A DNA stretch of 64,000 nucleotides from Prosapia bicincta (taxonomy: Eukaryota; Arthropoda; Insecta; Hemiptera; Cercopidae): NCBI GenBank assembly GCA_036971475.1, contig JBAIZL010000008.1, positions 6,608,501-6,672,500 of the forward strand, read 5' to 3'. This document shows, in pieces, positions 35,652 to 47,790 of this stretch. The position numbers and the translations under genes are program-made. Below the pieces are notes generated by a model that worked only from the letters and a program-made list of their open reading frames with translations, was not told the origin of the DNA and searched no databases. The number at the start of each line of letters is the position of its first letter. Position 1 is the first letter of the stretch.

Positions 35652-36014
35652 TTACTTCGCAGTTGCCTGGGTCCGCAGAGCAGCCCCAGGACTAGACATC
35701 GTGCTCAACTCTACAGCCACTTCACTGGTTTCTGCAGTCGGCAGCTTGACAGCCGCCCCTGCACCCCCAGTGATGGTTTCCGTTGACACATCTGCTACAG
35801 ACTCACGGTTTGCGGTCTCATTAGCTCCCGCTGTCTGTGCAGTCTCGAAATCAAGTCTTTTACTTACTTGGTCCATTAACGTCCCACGAGTATAGGGGAA
35901 ATAACGGTCGACCAGAGCAGAGCCCCCACTGCCCTGGCAAGACAACATACAATGAGGTTTTGTCTGGTTCCTCAAGGGGATCGTGTGCGACTGCATTTTA
36001 TACCCTGCAGCCAT
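35652..36014 (-). CDS. Candidate ORF1 of the LOA-like element
   Basis: This 120-residue open frame starts MAAGYKMQSHTIPLRNQTK and has an Ala/Thr/Val-rich C-terminal half. Its stop lies 8 nt before the ORF2 ATG at 35643, the usual bicistronic layout. It lacks the CCHC knuckles or coiled coil of many ORF1 proteins and is short. It may be a truncated ORF1 or a fortuitous frame in the leader. Confidence 0.45.
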   Translation of the reverse strand: MAAGYKMQSHTIPLRNQTKPHCMLSCQGSGGSALVDRYFPYTRGTLMDQVSKRLDFETAQTAGANETANRESVADVSTETITGGAGAAVKLPTAETSEVAVELSTMSSPGAALRTQATAK

Positions 36015-36599
36015 TCATCCTTCGGCACGATGCCTCCCACCTTGGATTGGGTATTCAGTCACTGACCTTGAAGCACACCCCAAGTTCAGGACATTATTAA
36101 CTGTTGCTCTTGGAGCGAACAGTCTGCTTTACTCTCTTTTTTACAACTGTGTTGTTAGGGTAGTTTCCCGCCCATACTTCACCATCGCATTGCCCTTGGT
36201 TCACCTGGGAGGTGAGAGTAGCATTGTGAAGACTTAATTCCCAACTACCCCAGTCAGAGCAGTTATTTCTACCACACCCAACCGGTTGACTGACGAGGAG
36301 GGATAATTCCTCACCTTTGAACCATTGCCTTGGTCCAGGCCTGCTTATTCAGAAACCTTATTCACAGGTAACCTACATTTCTGTAGGCCGTCCCACTATC
36401 CGCCACCTGTGGACCCGCCCGGTTGCTCAGGCCAGCTAGCCGGGTATGTGGTGTTAAATATTCTTTTAATAATCGGCAGAAGGTCGATGTATGTTACAAC
36501 AAATTGTTGGCTAGTGTTATAAATAGGCTCTATTTCTTCTTTGTTATAGAATGGGCTCAGAGTGAAGACTTGGAAGTAAGTGAACTCAAGAAAATCTTA

Positions 36600-37020
36600 C
36601 AAAAGCGATGAACTGTGTGCTTAATGAAGATCGAAAGATATCAGCCAGAAAAGCTACAGAAAGTTGTGGTATCCCTAGAAGAACTCTTCATAACCATTTA
36701 ATTTCTGGTAGTTTCGAAAAGGTTAAAGTTAGAAAACCAACGTTATCTGATGATTAAGAACATGAACTTTGAGGCTAGCTGATGTTGGAATGCCATTAAC
36801 ACCAGAAGTTCTTAAACGCACAGTGTACAACTTTTGCCAACTAAACAGCATAAAAAACCCATTCAACAAAGAAAACGCATCTACGGTAAGAAGTGGATGA
36901 AGCTGTTTTTCTGTAGACATCCAGATATTGGCTTTCAAAAATCCCAAAATTTAAACTCAAAAACTAAATAAATTTATCATCAACGATTATTTTGAAAAAC
37001 TAAAAAAGGTTATTATGCTT
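36600..37020 (+). pseudogene. pogo/Tigger-like transposase N-terminal half, decayed
   Basis: The plus strand reads VLNEDRKISARKATESCGIP, then RRTLHNHL (psq-type HTH), RKPTLSDD*EHEL and VGMPLTPEVLKRTVYNFC. After shifts come RKWMKLFFCRHPDI and KLNKFIINDYFEKL. The order psq HTH, then CENP-B-like HTH, is that of pogo-group transposases. At least one stop and two frameshifts are seen. The DDE domain is missing. Confidence 0.8.
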
Positions 37021-37599
37021 GAATTGGAGTTTGTAATATGTAATTTGATAATATCAATAAATTTGCTTATATCACATAATTTTTATTTTTAATGAATTAT
37101 TTTCCTTATTTAATCACGTTTTTTATATGGACCACCTTAAGCGCTTTATCATGGACCACATTTGGCTACCTATGTTCTTAAGGTGAACCATAGGAAACTA
37201 TTTAAAACCTTTGGAAAAAGGGGTATATAATTGATTTCCAGCTATTTTTTTTATTGTTGTGCCTTATACCCAATAGATAGCAGCACGACTCGCAAATAGA
37301 AATATCTTCCTAACTGCAATACAGAACATTTAAAAATTTATTGAATCTCATGAATGGCCACCTTTGGTTCCTTTACCAAATATAACTTCATTTATCTCAA
37401 TACTCATTCCTTCTTATTTTTTGATATTTTAAACACTATCTTAACCTCTGTGTCATAATAATAATTATCATTTTCCAACTTGAGTTTTTTTAACAACAGC
37501 CAATAATTGTAGTTTTTTAAAATAATTTTTGAAGAAGGCTGTAGTACAGAAAATATAATTATGCACACCTATTCAAATCTAAAACAAGATTACACTACA

Positions 37600-38110
37600 A
37601 TCCTCATGTAAATTGATTGTTTCCTTTTTATATCTATTTTTTGTTGCTATTTGGTATATAATATTTAATTCTTTTAACTTATTTATATGATTTAATGGAA
37701 TTTTATTCATTCTATATAATAAACTATTTAAACCTGCCATTTTTTTTTATTATATAGATGGTTTGAGTAGTTGGGTATTATTTCATCTGTTTGAGTAGGT
37801 TTCCTGTAAATTGCATAATTTAATTAATTATTTTCTTTATAAATAATGATACCTAAAAAATTTATTGCATATTGTTTTTCTAATTCCATTGTAAACTGTA
37901 TTTTATTGTTTATATTATTTATGTCGTTAATTATTAGGTTTAGATTTACAGCATTGTTTGTTGAAATATACAACCCATCATCTACATGTCTGTACCATAG
38001 TCCATTGTTGACACATTTTTTAATAATTTTAATTATCTCTTCATCAGTATATTGTAAACATATTTCGGACATGATATGAGTGGCCAAAATGTGATCGGAT
38101 ATGAGTGCTA
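37600..38110 (-). pseudogene. Penelope-like reverse transcriptase fragment
   Basis: The frame at 37824-38087 contains LWYRHVDDGLYIS, with the xVDD box of the RT active site. It continues with IQFTMELEKQYAINFLGIII. After a stop it continues in YAIYRKPTQTDEIIPNYSNH, then frame-shifted MAGLNSLLYRMN and INKLKELNIIYQIATKN. The FLxxxI, YRKPT-TD and N-H-Y steps are the order seen in Penelope-like RT C-termini. There are several stops and shifts, and it is non-functional. Confidence 0.8.
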
Positions 38111-38119
38111 TTTATAGTA

Positions 38120-38450
38120 ACATTGTCAAAAATACTATGTAGGAGAAACTAAAAAAAAAAATTAAAGAAAGATATAAAAAACATTTAAATGCATACATAA
38201 AACCTATTACATATAAATCTGATTTAGCGACACATTGTATTGAAAATAATCACAATTTTCCGGAAATAAATACTATGAAATTAATTAAACATGCTCAAAA
38301 AGGGTTAAAAATGAATATCATTGGAAATTTAGAAATATATAAAAATACAATTAAAAATACACTTATTGAAGAACAAATACAAATAAAATCAAAACATAAC
38401 ACTATTTTCAGCATATTCGATGGTATCTTGAAAATACAAAACTAAAAAAA
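38120..38450 (+). pseudogene. Penelope-like GIY-YIG endonuclease fragment
   Basis: The plus strand reads YYVGETK (the YIG part), then after a shift in a poly-A run KIKERYKKHLNAYIK. Further along are DLATHCIENNHNFPE and MKLIKHAQKGLKMNIIGNLE. The orientation is opposite to the RT fragment just to the left, so the two cannot come from one intact element. Confidence 0.75.
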
Positions 38451-38639
38451 ATAGAGAATATTGGCAGTTGTATAATCAAGGAGATAATAACATCAAGGTT
38501 CTTTTGTACTTTTTTTATTACATGTATGTTTTTTAATGCGGGGAATGTGGGGTTGTTTATGATGGCGTGTGTTGCTAAGTTTAAATGGAGTTATAAATGA
38601 TTGGTTTGGATTTGAGTTGAGTTTCCAGTTGGTTTATTT

Positions 38640-39110
38640 GATTGGTTATACTTCCTGTATTTTTGTAAGTTATGTTAATATTATAATTTTTTTAATAGTA
38701 TTTTAGTTATTTTTTACATTGCATCCTTCTTGTTGTTTGTGGCTCATTTTTAGGTTGTTTTAATTTGTTTAATATTTTAAATTCTAATTTATCTATAGTT
38801 TTTTTATTGTATCCATTTTTTTGGGTTATTTGATATATTATTTGTTTTCTTTGGCTTTTTCTTCATATTTAAGTAGTTTTTTTAGCATTCTCTATAAGAA
38901 AATCTTATTATTAAATATGAAACAGTTTTGGTTTGGTATGATCTTTACGCATTTTGTTATTTGTTTTGTGTATTTGGGGTTGGTTTTAGGATCAGTTAAT
39001 TTGGTACACAGGATACGTCATAAATGGAATAAATAAAATATTAAAAAATAATAACATTAACATAATTTACAAAAATACAGGAAGTATAATCAATAACATA
39101 AACCAACCGG
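38640..39110. repeat. Inverted pair of Penelope-like segments
   Basis: The segment 39040-39110 (taacataatttacaaaaata... caggaagtataatcaataac) is matched inverted at 38641-38700. The interior on the minus strand reads like decayed Penelope RT sequence (KKMDTIKKL, LEFKILNKLKQP). This repeats the inverted architecture seen at 29494-30351. Confidence 0.65.
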
Positions 39111-39139
39111 AAAAATATGTCCCACACTTAAAGGGATAT

Positions 39140-39440
39140 ATATAATCTAATGCCAAGACTGTAACAAATTATACATTGCCCAAATAAAAATGAAATTAAA
39201 AGACAATAAAGAGCACCTCAAGGCATACAACAAACCCAACATTTACATCTCAAACTTAGCTAACGCAATAAAAACAACCATATATTCCCCACATTAGAAA
39301 TCATACATCTCATAAAAAAAGTACAGAGAGGCCTCAAAATGACAACCTGGGAACAGCTACAAATTTATTAACATAAAAATAATATCATAAACAAACAAAT
39401 ACAAATAAAATCAAAAAACGATAAATTATTCAACTTAATA
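39140..39440 (+). pseudogene. Second Penelope-like GIY-YIG endonuclease fragment
   Basis: Allowing for stops, the plus strand reads GIYNL, then NKLYIAQTKMKLKD..KEHLKAYNKPN, LANAIKNNHIFPTLEIIHL and VQRGLKMTTWEQLQIY. It is close in pattern to 38120-38450. It runs directly into the CA-rich block. Confidence 0.7.
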
Positions 39441-39513
39441 GACAAAATTAACCCCAAGACAAAGCAAACAGGTTCCCACAGTACAGTGAATCCGAAAAAC
39501 ATCGCAACACAAA

Positions 39514-39544
39514 ACACACAACACACAAAACACAACACACACAC

Positions 39545-39608
<64 letters not shown>

Positions 39609-39858
39609 CACACACACACAACGCACACACAACACACACACAAAACACACACACAACACAAAACAACACACACACACAACGCACACACAATGCACACACT
39701 ACACGCAACACACAAAACACGCAAAACACACAACACGCAACACACAAAACACGCAACACACAAAACCCACAACACACAACACACTACAAAACACACAAAC
39801 ACACACAAACAAACAAACACACACACAAACACACACACATACAAACACACACACACAA

Positions 39859-39890
<32 letters not shown>

Positions 39891-39957
39891 ACACACACAC
39901 ACAAATACACACACATGCACACGCACACATACACACGCGCACGCACACACGCACTCT
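39514..39957. repeat. CA-rich low-complexity block, about 440 bp
   Basis: (AC)n runs are mixed with acacaaaac and acgcacac variants. Long open frames on both strands here (Thr/His-rich on plus, Cys/Val-rich on minus) are composition artefacts. It follows the Penelope-like fragment ending near 39440. Confidence 0.95.
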
Positions 39958-40650
39958 AACCTACCTTATTTAACATGTTTACATTTAGGTTATGTTTCAT
40001 AATTACCTTACCTTTCTATAATCACACCTTCAGGTTTCTAAATAATTAACAATCATATAAATTTAAAACCACTTACATTTATTCATCTGATATCAAATTA
40101 TTACAAACTATACCCAATTACATTAATACCATGCAGCGACAAATATTGATTGCTTAACTAATGCTACAATTACTAAACAGGTGGTCTCTTGAAGCTTTAG
40201 GTTATTAATACATTAAAGTTTAATAATTACAGTGTTATATTCCTCCTTCTCTCGGGTCATTATTAAGGGCCCTTCTATAAATTAAAAAGTTGTGAAAAAA
40301 CTAGACTAATTTTTATAAATACAATAAATTTAAATTGGTTCTGAATTTACTAATTTTTAAATCTCTGTTGGCGAAATCTAATATAAGGAAGGTTGTACTT
40401 ACTCTTGAGACCCTGTAATAAGCCATTGTGTTAACTGCTTCACTGCACTTTTACACATAAATAACTTACTTCCCTAATTTCTATACTATCTGCTCAACTC
40501 ATTCACGTCGCACTTTTAAATTTTTACACAAAAATTACTAACAATTCCCTTAACTTTTCTAAACCAATTTACCCTTCTTAAAACATTGCTTACAATTTTT
40601 TTCTCCCCCCATACGTCTGCAATTCTCCAAAAACTTAGTCTTTTACCATT
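39958..40650. other. Intronic stretch with no recognised feature
   Basis: AT-rich sequence between the CA block and the 3' end of the I-like element. I see no coding or structural signal. Confidence 0.5.
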
Positions 40651-43600
40651 TAATTTTAATTTTTAAGAACCAGCATAATATCCCCCTTTACGTATTCCAG
40701 TTATTTCGGACTTTACTTTTACTTTATCCAATGCCCGCCCTTGGCTGTTAAACCATTCGGCGTCGAGCCTCCCAGTAACGACCGGTTCTGGACAGCTGGT
40801 CGTCCAGTTCAGGACAGGTTGAAATGTGGTCCCCATTCATGACACCATTGAGACAGAGTGGACACGTATCGGATTCCGCTAGGCCAAAACGGTAGAGGTG
40901 GGCCTGGAGATAGTCGTGTCCTGCCAGAAGTCGAAAGTCAGCCACAGCAGTTGCTCTATCGCTTGTGGGCACCAAAGGACCGCGACTGCTAAGTGATGCC
41001 CACTGTTTCCCCCTGCTGACTTCCTCATGATCTTTTTTAATTGAGCGTTTAAGGATTGCATCAATAAGGTGTTTGGCAGAGGTGAGGCTGGTTTCTGCAT
41101 ATGGTTGTTGCATCTGCATTCCATTTTTTGCAAGGTCGTCTGCTCTTTCGTTACCTGTGATGCCAACGTGACTTGGGATCCACTGAAGGCTAATTGACCA
41201 TTCATTTTGCAAAAGATGTGAGATTGCTTCTCGGCAGTGGAATATGTTCGAACAGTCTGTTGAAGAGTTGTCGGCTATTGCAATTATGGCGGCTTGGGAG
41301 TCTATAAAGAAAACAGCTCGTTGGTGGTTCGTTGCTGGGTGATGCGCAGCAGGAGCCTCTGCGGCCAGTCGCACTGCCGTTACTTCCCCATCAAAATTAC
41401 TTGTGTTTGCCCCAACGCCCTGGCTGATTTCAAATAGCTTGGAGAAAGCTCCAGCCCCAGCTCCAGTAGGATTGAGTTTAGATCCATCAGTGTAGATGTG
41501 CAGCCAGTCTGGTTCAGAATATAAAGTGTGGATTGTCTCAAGGGCAGAAATCTTTAGTTCTTCTGGGAGTGCAAGATGCTTGGGGGTTTTAAAGTTTAGT
41601 AATGACAAACTTTTGAGAGGCATGGCAATAGTCGGCTTGTTGAAAGTTTTGAGCGGGGTTGGGTTTGATTCACCGATGCTATACCTTCTTCTAAGTTCTT
41701 CAGCGTGTTGTAGTGGGCTTAGCTGGGTTTTTAGTCTCTGTGCAGCCTTTCTATAGTTAGTCCAGTATCGGTGATTTACTCTTCTTGAGCGTTCCCAAAA
41801 TTTAAGCGTTAGTTTTTCGCGCCTTTTTTGCAATGGTTCTATGCAGGTTTGCATTTCCATCGCACAAATGTGCGTTGAGAAAGCTGCGCCGGTGATGATT
41901 CTGAGGGCACTGTTCTGTATTTTATCTAACTTTCGCAGATTCGGTTGACTGGCCAGTGACGTAACTTCTGAAGCGTATTCCATGGAGGGTCTGACATAGG
42001 TCTTATAAGCAGTGGCAAGAACGTCCTGCCTGCAACCCCACTTTGTACCAGTTAGTCTTTTTAACAAATTTGTTCGCTTGCTAGCGAGCTCAGCAACCTC
42101 TTGTATGTAATTTTTCCATGAGAGTCTAGTGTCCAGATTAACACCTAAGTATTTGGACAATTTAGACTCTGGTAGGCAACTCTTTTTATATTTGAGCTCA
42201 ATGGTTGGGGGCTTGGTGGAGAGAGTGAAAAACTGAAAAATTGTTTTCTCAGGATTAACTGTCATTTTATTGCAGTCGGCCCATAGCCCAATGTTTTCCA
42301 ATACTAGGTTCATAGTTCCTTCAAGGTGGTCAGTCTTGTTAGTAGTATTCCACACAATGATGTCATCAGCATACAGCAGGTATGATGTGCCAGGTGTCTT
42401 TTCGATGGCGGCGGTGAGGTCATTAATCATTGTGTTGAAGAGAAGACAACTGAGCACGGCTCCCTGAGGTAAACCTTGTTTTTGGACTTTAAAATTGGAG
42501 ACAGCACTCATGAACCTCGTCCTTATCAGGCGCTGGGTTAGGAAATTTTTTATCCACTTCATCATATTGTTTACCACCCCCAGTTTCGCTAGTTTTGATA
42601 GTAGCAATTGCTTCCACACTTTATCATATGCAGCTTTAAAATCAATTAGTACGGCCAGGGTGGACTGCCTTCTGTGGAAACCATCCTTCACAGCTTGAGT
42701 GAACTTCACCAGTTGGTCACAGTAGAGCGGTTTTGGCGAAAACCTGCTTGGGCTTCGCTTATTGCTGCTTTCATTTCTAAGAAGTTTCTCAGTCTTAGCT
42801 CAATCATCTTTTCAGCCACCTTTGAGCAGACACTGGTCAGCGATATCGGCCGGAAGCTCTCGAGGTTGTTACGGAGTTTGCCTTTCTTACGGATGGAGAT
42901 AATTTCAGCTCTTTTCCATTGGTGGGGGGCCCATTTCATCCATGTCAAGTTTATGAGCTTGAGGAGGCACTGCTTTGCTGTTACACCAAGGTGTTTTATA
43001 AATTCGGGAAATATTCGGTCCGGTCCCGCTGCTTTTCCATTTTTTAGTGTGTGAATGGCTGCTTCCAGTTCATGTGTTAGGAAAGGGTTGACCATTTCAG
43101 GTGTCGGCTCGGCTTTGAGAGGGCCCACTGATTGCTGTTTGATGTATTTACGGTCATTGGCTCTTATGTCAAGGGTGCTGACAGCAGCATAGTGCTTGCA
43201 GAGTGCTTGTGCAACATCTTTTGGGCTGGTGAGCGTCCTTCCATTGAAAATGATTGGTTCCCATGTGAAGTTACGTTTGTCGTTATTGAGGCTTGAAATA
43301 AAATTGTGAGCTCTCGAGCCGTCCTTTCTAAAATCTAGTTTGGCAACAAAATTACGGTATGTGCTTCTTTTCGATTGGATGATCTCCCTCCTGAGTTGGG
43401 CTTGTTTTTTTCTGAGTTGGATACAGTCTTCGAGGTTGTTGGTAGTCTCTGCCCTTTTCCTGGCTTTATTACGTTCCCTTTGTAGTTTTGTCAGATTTTC
43501 ATTCCAAAAAGGCTTATATTTATTGACGTACCCTCTGGGTATGCATTTTTTGGCGATCTCTAAAATGTTCTTCTCAAAAGCCGCTACGGACTGGTCAGGG

Positions 43601-44300
43601 TTGTCATTTATGATGCTAGGAGTGAGAAGCTGATTTGATGTTTGTTCAAAAGCTGTCCAGTCTGCCCTTTTGAAATTCCAGCGTGGAAGACGTAGTTTTT
43701 GGGCATTATTATTTTTTGGTCGCACCTGTAAGAACAAGGCTCTATGACCACATCCCTCAACAGCATCTCTCAGTTTCAGGTCAGATCTGCTTATCAGGTT
43801 TGCATGTACCAGGCACATGTCAGGTGTACTGGTGCTTCCACCAAATGATAGAAAGGTGGGTTCTGATTGTAGATAGATCAGTTGTGTTTTGTCAATAAAA
43901 TTCTCCATAGCGTGGCCAGGTGCATTGCGGTCAGAGTAGTTCCATCGGGGGGAGTGCGCATTGAAGTCCCCTAGTATAATGGAGTTGCGGTGTCGGGATG
44001 ACATTTCTATGAGACTTGTATTTAAGTTGTTAGTTGGTGGGTTATAAACACCAATGATTTTGTAGTAGTGTCTGTTTATCCAGACTTCGGTTTATCCAGT
44101 TATTTCGGTGATTCTCACACAGCTTTTACAAATTATTTCATAGGGTACATTGTTACTTTTCCAGGCTATTCTTGGTTCCAGAATTATTTAAATCTTGAAA
44201 TACTTGGACCCTTCTTTCCTCAATAGGTTCTTACAGTACATTTATGGCTGCTCCCGAAATAGAACAGTGGTCAAGACCTCTTTGTCGGTACTTTAGTAAA
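40650..44300 (-). mobile_element. 5'-truncated non-LTR retrotransposon, I-like
   Basis: GC content rises across the element. From the 5' side (high coordinates) it has a partial APE endonuclease, an RT with intact YADD, RNase H, a CCHC-type motif and a short 3' UTR. The endonuclease N-terminus is not recognisable beyond about 44,200, so the element is 5'-truncated or decayed there. No target duplication was found. The boundaries are approximate. Confidence 0.85.
40748..44095 (-). pseudogene. I-like ORF2 (endonuclease-RT-RNase H), one main frameshift
   Basis: The upstream frame 42706-44004 holds the endonuclease C-terminal part (IILGDFNAHSPRW, GGSTSTPDMCLVH) and the RT start (AAGPDRIFPEF, RPISLTSVCSKVAEK, AGFRQNRST). 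A one-base deletion near 42718-42722 shifts into frame 40748-42709: LAVLIDFKAAYDKVW, GLPQGAVLSCLLFN, YLLYADDIIVW and YLGVNLDTRLSW. RNase H follows with all four acidic residues (IYTDGSK, FDGEVTA, FIDSQAA, GNERADDLA), then CPLCLNG...H..TC. Endonuclease sequence goes on upstream of 44004 (TEVWINRHYYKIIGVYNPPT), after a TAA near 44090. Apart from these two breaks it is well preserved. Confidence 0.88.
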
Positions 44301-45950
44301 CTATTCTTGGTCACTCCTTTCTTAATATTTCTACAAATTATTATTATTTTGGATACTAACTAAATTAGGGAAAAGCAAAATAGGTTAGGATAGAAAACAT
44401 AGGTTGGGATAAAATTTCAGATACCATATTGTTATTCGTTTTAATGTATCTACAGAACAGAGTTTATATAGCCAAGAAGCATTTCAAAAATAGTTCAAAG
44501 ATACAAAATCTGTATTTTTTAGTTTAGTATTACAGTTAGTATTTTAGATTTAAAAATAAAGTGTATTTGTACGTATTCAGTGACTTCACTTTGATTGTGC
44601 ATGGTAGGATTTTTCTGAAAGCATAGTACATGTCCCTTCGCAATAGGTGGCTCCCCACCAAAAGTGTTCACACCAGATGGACACTTTGATTCCCTTCCCA
44701 ACCTTGATTTGTTTTCCTGACGTCATCCAGGTGGTATGACCTTTAAACTAGCGAATATATATTTATTTTGTTTGGTGTGTTGTCCCCTAATCCGAAACCA
44801 TTAGTTTTGTTATTAAAGTTCTGACCCCTCCCCCTCCCATCATCTTTGTGACATCATGGTAATATCTGAAAAAGTATTAATTCTAAAGTAGGATTTGAAT
44901 CTGGACCCATTTTCTTAGTAATCAAGCACGGAGGCACATAGCAATGCAGTCAACCTTGGTATAAATGAGTTTTAGATTGGTATATAAGCATAATTATGAA
45001 TCATTGTGAATGCCTTGTTCAATGAGAAAAATGAATTCGTGGTTTTGAATTGAAATAAAAATATTGATCTGTTGGAAAACATTGTTCATAGAAAAAGAAA
45101 AATACAATGATCACAAGTGGTAAACTGTTTTTGGTTACAGAGCTTTAATGTCCCTTTTAAGTAAAATTTTAGTCTTTTACACCTCCATTTTGTTACCTTT
45201 TCTTTTCTTGTTTTGTCATCATGAAATGTACTTGTTAATTTTAAGTTGAATAAAATTATTTAATTTAGTTTGTGTTATTTAATCAGGGTAGCTTACCCCT
45301 TTAGGGTAGAAAGTTTTTAGGGGTGCAATAGAAAAGCTGGGAGCTGTAAGTAGATGCCTTGAAACCTGGAAAATAATGTTTCGGGTAACAAATAAGATAG
45401 ATAGATACAGGGCTTCAAAAGTACGGAAATTTTAGAAAACTATCAAGAGGAGAGGATAGAATGAGAGGTATAGGGGTCATAATATATCAAGAGTGTCGCG
45501 GATTTCATACAATCGCGATTGAAGGAGCAAATATTTTTGGAAAAGTATCAGGAGCAAAGGATGCAAGAAGATATAGAGGACCATATGTATCAAGTGTTGT
45601 GGATTGCATACGAACGGGATTGAAGGGGCAATAATTTCTAATTCGATATCTTCTAAATCACTGGCACACTTTCGAATTCGAAATAACAGATGAAGGCATT
45701 TTATTTTGCAGGCTACATAAATTGAGTTTTGCAGAAGTGCAATTTTTTGGGATTTGCATATTTTCGAGAAATATCTTCTAAACGGTTCGTCCTATGACGT
45801 AAACTCCAAATTCAAAAGAGTTATTGCACCTGTGTGGTTTGAGGGATACATAAATTGAGTTTTGTAGGAGCTCTTCTTCTTTTGTAGGTGACCTATGTTT
45901 GAGTTTCAAGGAGTAACATTTTTAAAAATAATGGACACTGTAATAGTGGG
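44300..45950. other. Intronic stretch with no recognised feature
   Basis: No gene or element was identified. 45640-45900 contains two similar segments (aatatcttctaaa..., acataaattgagtttt twice) that may be a small internal duplication. Confidence 0.5.
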
Positions 45951-46620
45951 GCTGTGTCCATCCTGGGGTGTTGGCATTGCGTACAGGCCGCATCTGCGCT
46001 TAACTCGATGCCATGCAGATGGGCTGCCAGGTAGTGGCCAGTGGTAGCTCTGAACGCAGCTACTGGTACATCTCTAGATTCGGGGTATGGGAGAGTCTAT
46101 CAACTTAGCACAATTCCTCCCTATGCTGGCTTGCCTGTTGTGTGTTCTGGTCCAGTTGTTTACCGGTTGGTTGATTGCAGTTTTCGCAGAAGAGTAGGAC
46201 TGATTGCAAGGTGGTTGCTGGAGAGTAGTGCTGTTTTTAGTGAGAACATCGGCCTTTTTGTTCCATTCCTCTCAAACATGGCTTGGGATCCAGTGCAGGT
46301 GTAAGAGCTAGCCACCTTCTATTAAATTGGAGAGTCTCAATCGGCATGCAGTTGTTTTCTCACAATCAGTGTACTTGCTGTTTGAGAGTGCAATTATTGC
46401 AGCTTGGTAGTCTATTAGAAATACAGCTTTTTGGTTCTGTTCCAAGTGTTCTAGTCTTTTTGCTGCCTCATGTATTACAGCGATCTCCCCATCATAATTT
46501 GTGAGAGGTGCCCCCACTGCTATGGAGCCTTGGAGATATATCCAGCTCCATTATTCCGTCTTCCCGGGATGGATGAACTGCCACTGTATATGCGGAGTCA
46601 CTCTGGTGGTATATGGTTAG
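45950..46620 (-). pseudogene. Second I-like RNase H fragment
   Basis: The minus strand reads NYDGEIAVIHEAAKRLEHLE, then QKAVFLIDYQAAIIALSNSK and YTDCEK. This parallels FDGEVTAVRLAAEA and RAVFFIDSQAAIIAIADNSS, TDC in the neighbouring element at 41200-41400. The catalytic DSQ has become DYQ, and stops break both sides. Downstream pieces near 46000 resemble the C-terminal region. It is a separate, older copy. Confidence 0.75.
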
Positions 46621-47790
46621 CCTTACAGTGGCTAAATTTGTAACATAAAGTAGAGGTGAAAGGATTGCAGGGAAGATCCTCCATTTTGTTCATACTAATG
46701 CTCCTCACACTGTGGTCATCCATTTTGTGGTTGCTAAAGACATAGGCCTTTCCGCAGGATATTCAATGAAAATATGTGAACTCCCATTTTGTTTTCCCCA
46801 CTGCATTGTCGTAGACCTACATGAATATTGTCATCGTCTATAACATATTATTTGTTTTACAGGATGCCTGCCTTTAGAGTAGACCGACAAGAATGTTACC
46901 GCCATCAACACATTCCTTTTACAAGAAGGTTGCTGGGATAAAAAGGAATGTTCTTAAGAAATAATTCCCTTTATTGTTCTAAAACAGTATTAGCAAGTTC
47001 TTGGAGTCCTTGTGTTTTTTTAGGGAACCTCCGTTTGTTTTTTAATGAAAACGCCAACATTTTACTCCAAAAAGTGAAAACTAGATCGTGTATTACCAGT
47101 CGGCTTAGGTATTGCTTTATATATTGACTCAGTCTTGCCTTAACCAATCACTTTATAAAATATGACAACAATTAGATCACCAAGATAACCTTTATGTTTG
47201 TATTAGGCCGAAGCACAAATAATGTTTAGAGATATACTCTTGACTTGACAAGGTCTGTGGTGTTAATATACAGTAACAGGTAATAAATGGAAGAAAAATA
47301 TAGTTAATTGTGTAAGCTGCATGCTTTCAGTCTTCTACAACTACTAGTCGTAAGTTTTGTTCAGAATTAAAATGTTCTTTAGGCCCTAGTGACTCCTTAC
47401 TCAGCAGAGTTCATCACATCACTTATAATGAAGTTGGTTCAAATAAAAACGTCCTGCCTTGCAGATGCCCTTCCTACACCCAGCCCCTACCAAAAGACCT
47501 GTTCTCATATTCCTGCCCGCAGCCATTGTCAGTGACAGATGCTGCATAACCTCATGGGTCACCAAATCCCCTTCCTTTCTGACTGACTGAGGTACCATTC
47601 TGATCCAGGCTGCCGTGTCACGTCACATCGCTCTAATGTATTTGAATGGAACACCTTCCGAAGCAAGCGTGTTTTTGTAGTGGAGCCCTTTACCGATGAA
47701 GAGTTTTAGTAGAACTAATAGCTACAAATCCGATGCTTTAATATTCTCGACTTAAATCCTACAAAGAAAATGTTCCTCAATATAATATAT
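46620..47790. other. Intronic stretch with no recognised feature
   Basis: Mixed composition, slightly GC-richer around 47460-47680. I found no protein or RNA signal that I could support. Confidence 0.5.

Larger units (their letters stand above)
31939..36444 (-). mobile_element. Full-length non-LTR retrotransposon, LOA/R1-like, broken
   Basis: It is bounded by an 11-bp direct duplication tatgtggtgtt (31928-31938 and 36445-36455). A short A-tail (T-run on the plus strand) lies at its 3' end. It is much more GC-rich than its surroundings. The order on the minus strand is a roughly 430-bp 5' UTR, a short ORF1, then ORF2 with APE endonuclease, reverse transcriptase, RNase H and a C-terminal Cys/His motif. 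The 4.5-kb length and the RNase H place it near the LOA or I/R1 lineages. It is antisense to MANEA. Confidence 0.9.

Noticed and set aside
39368..39959. Long Cys/Val-rich (minus) and Thr/His-rich (plus) open frames
   Set aside because: They are translations of a CA-rich low-complexity block. All frames are open because the block lacks stop codons.
42355..42375. TCATCAG in the I-like element as a ribozyme box
   Set aside because: It encodes the YADD region of the reverse transcriptase (YADDIIVW), and no hammerhead pairing is present.
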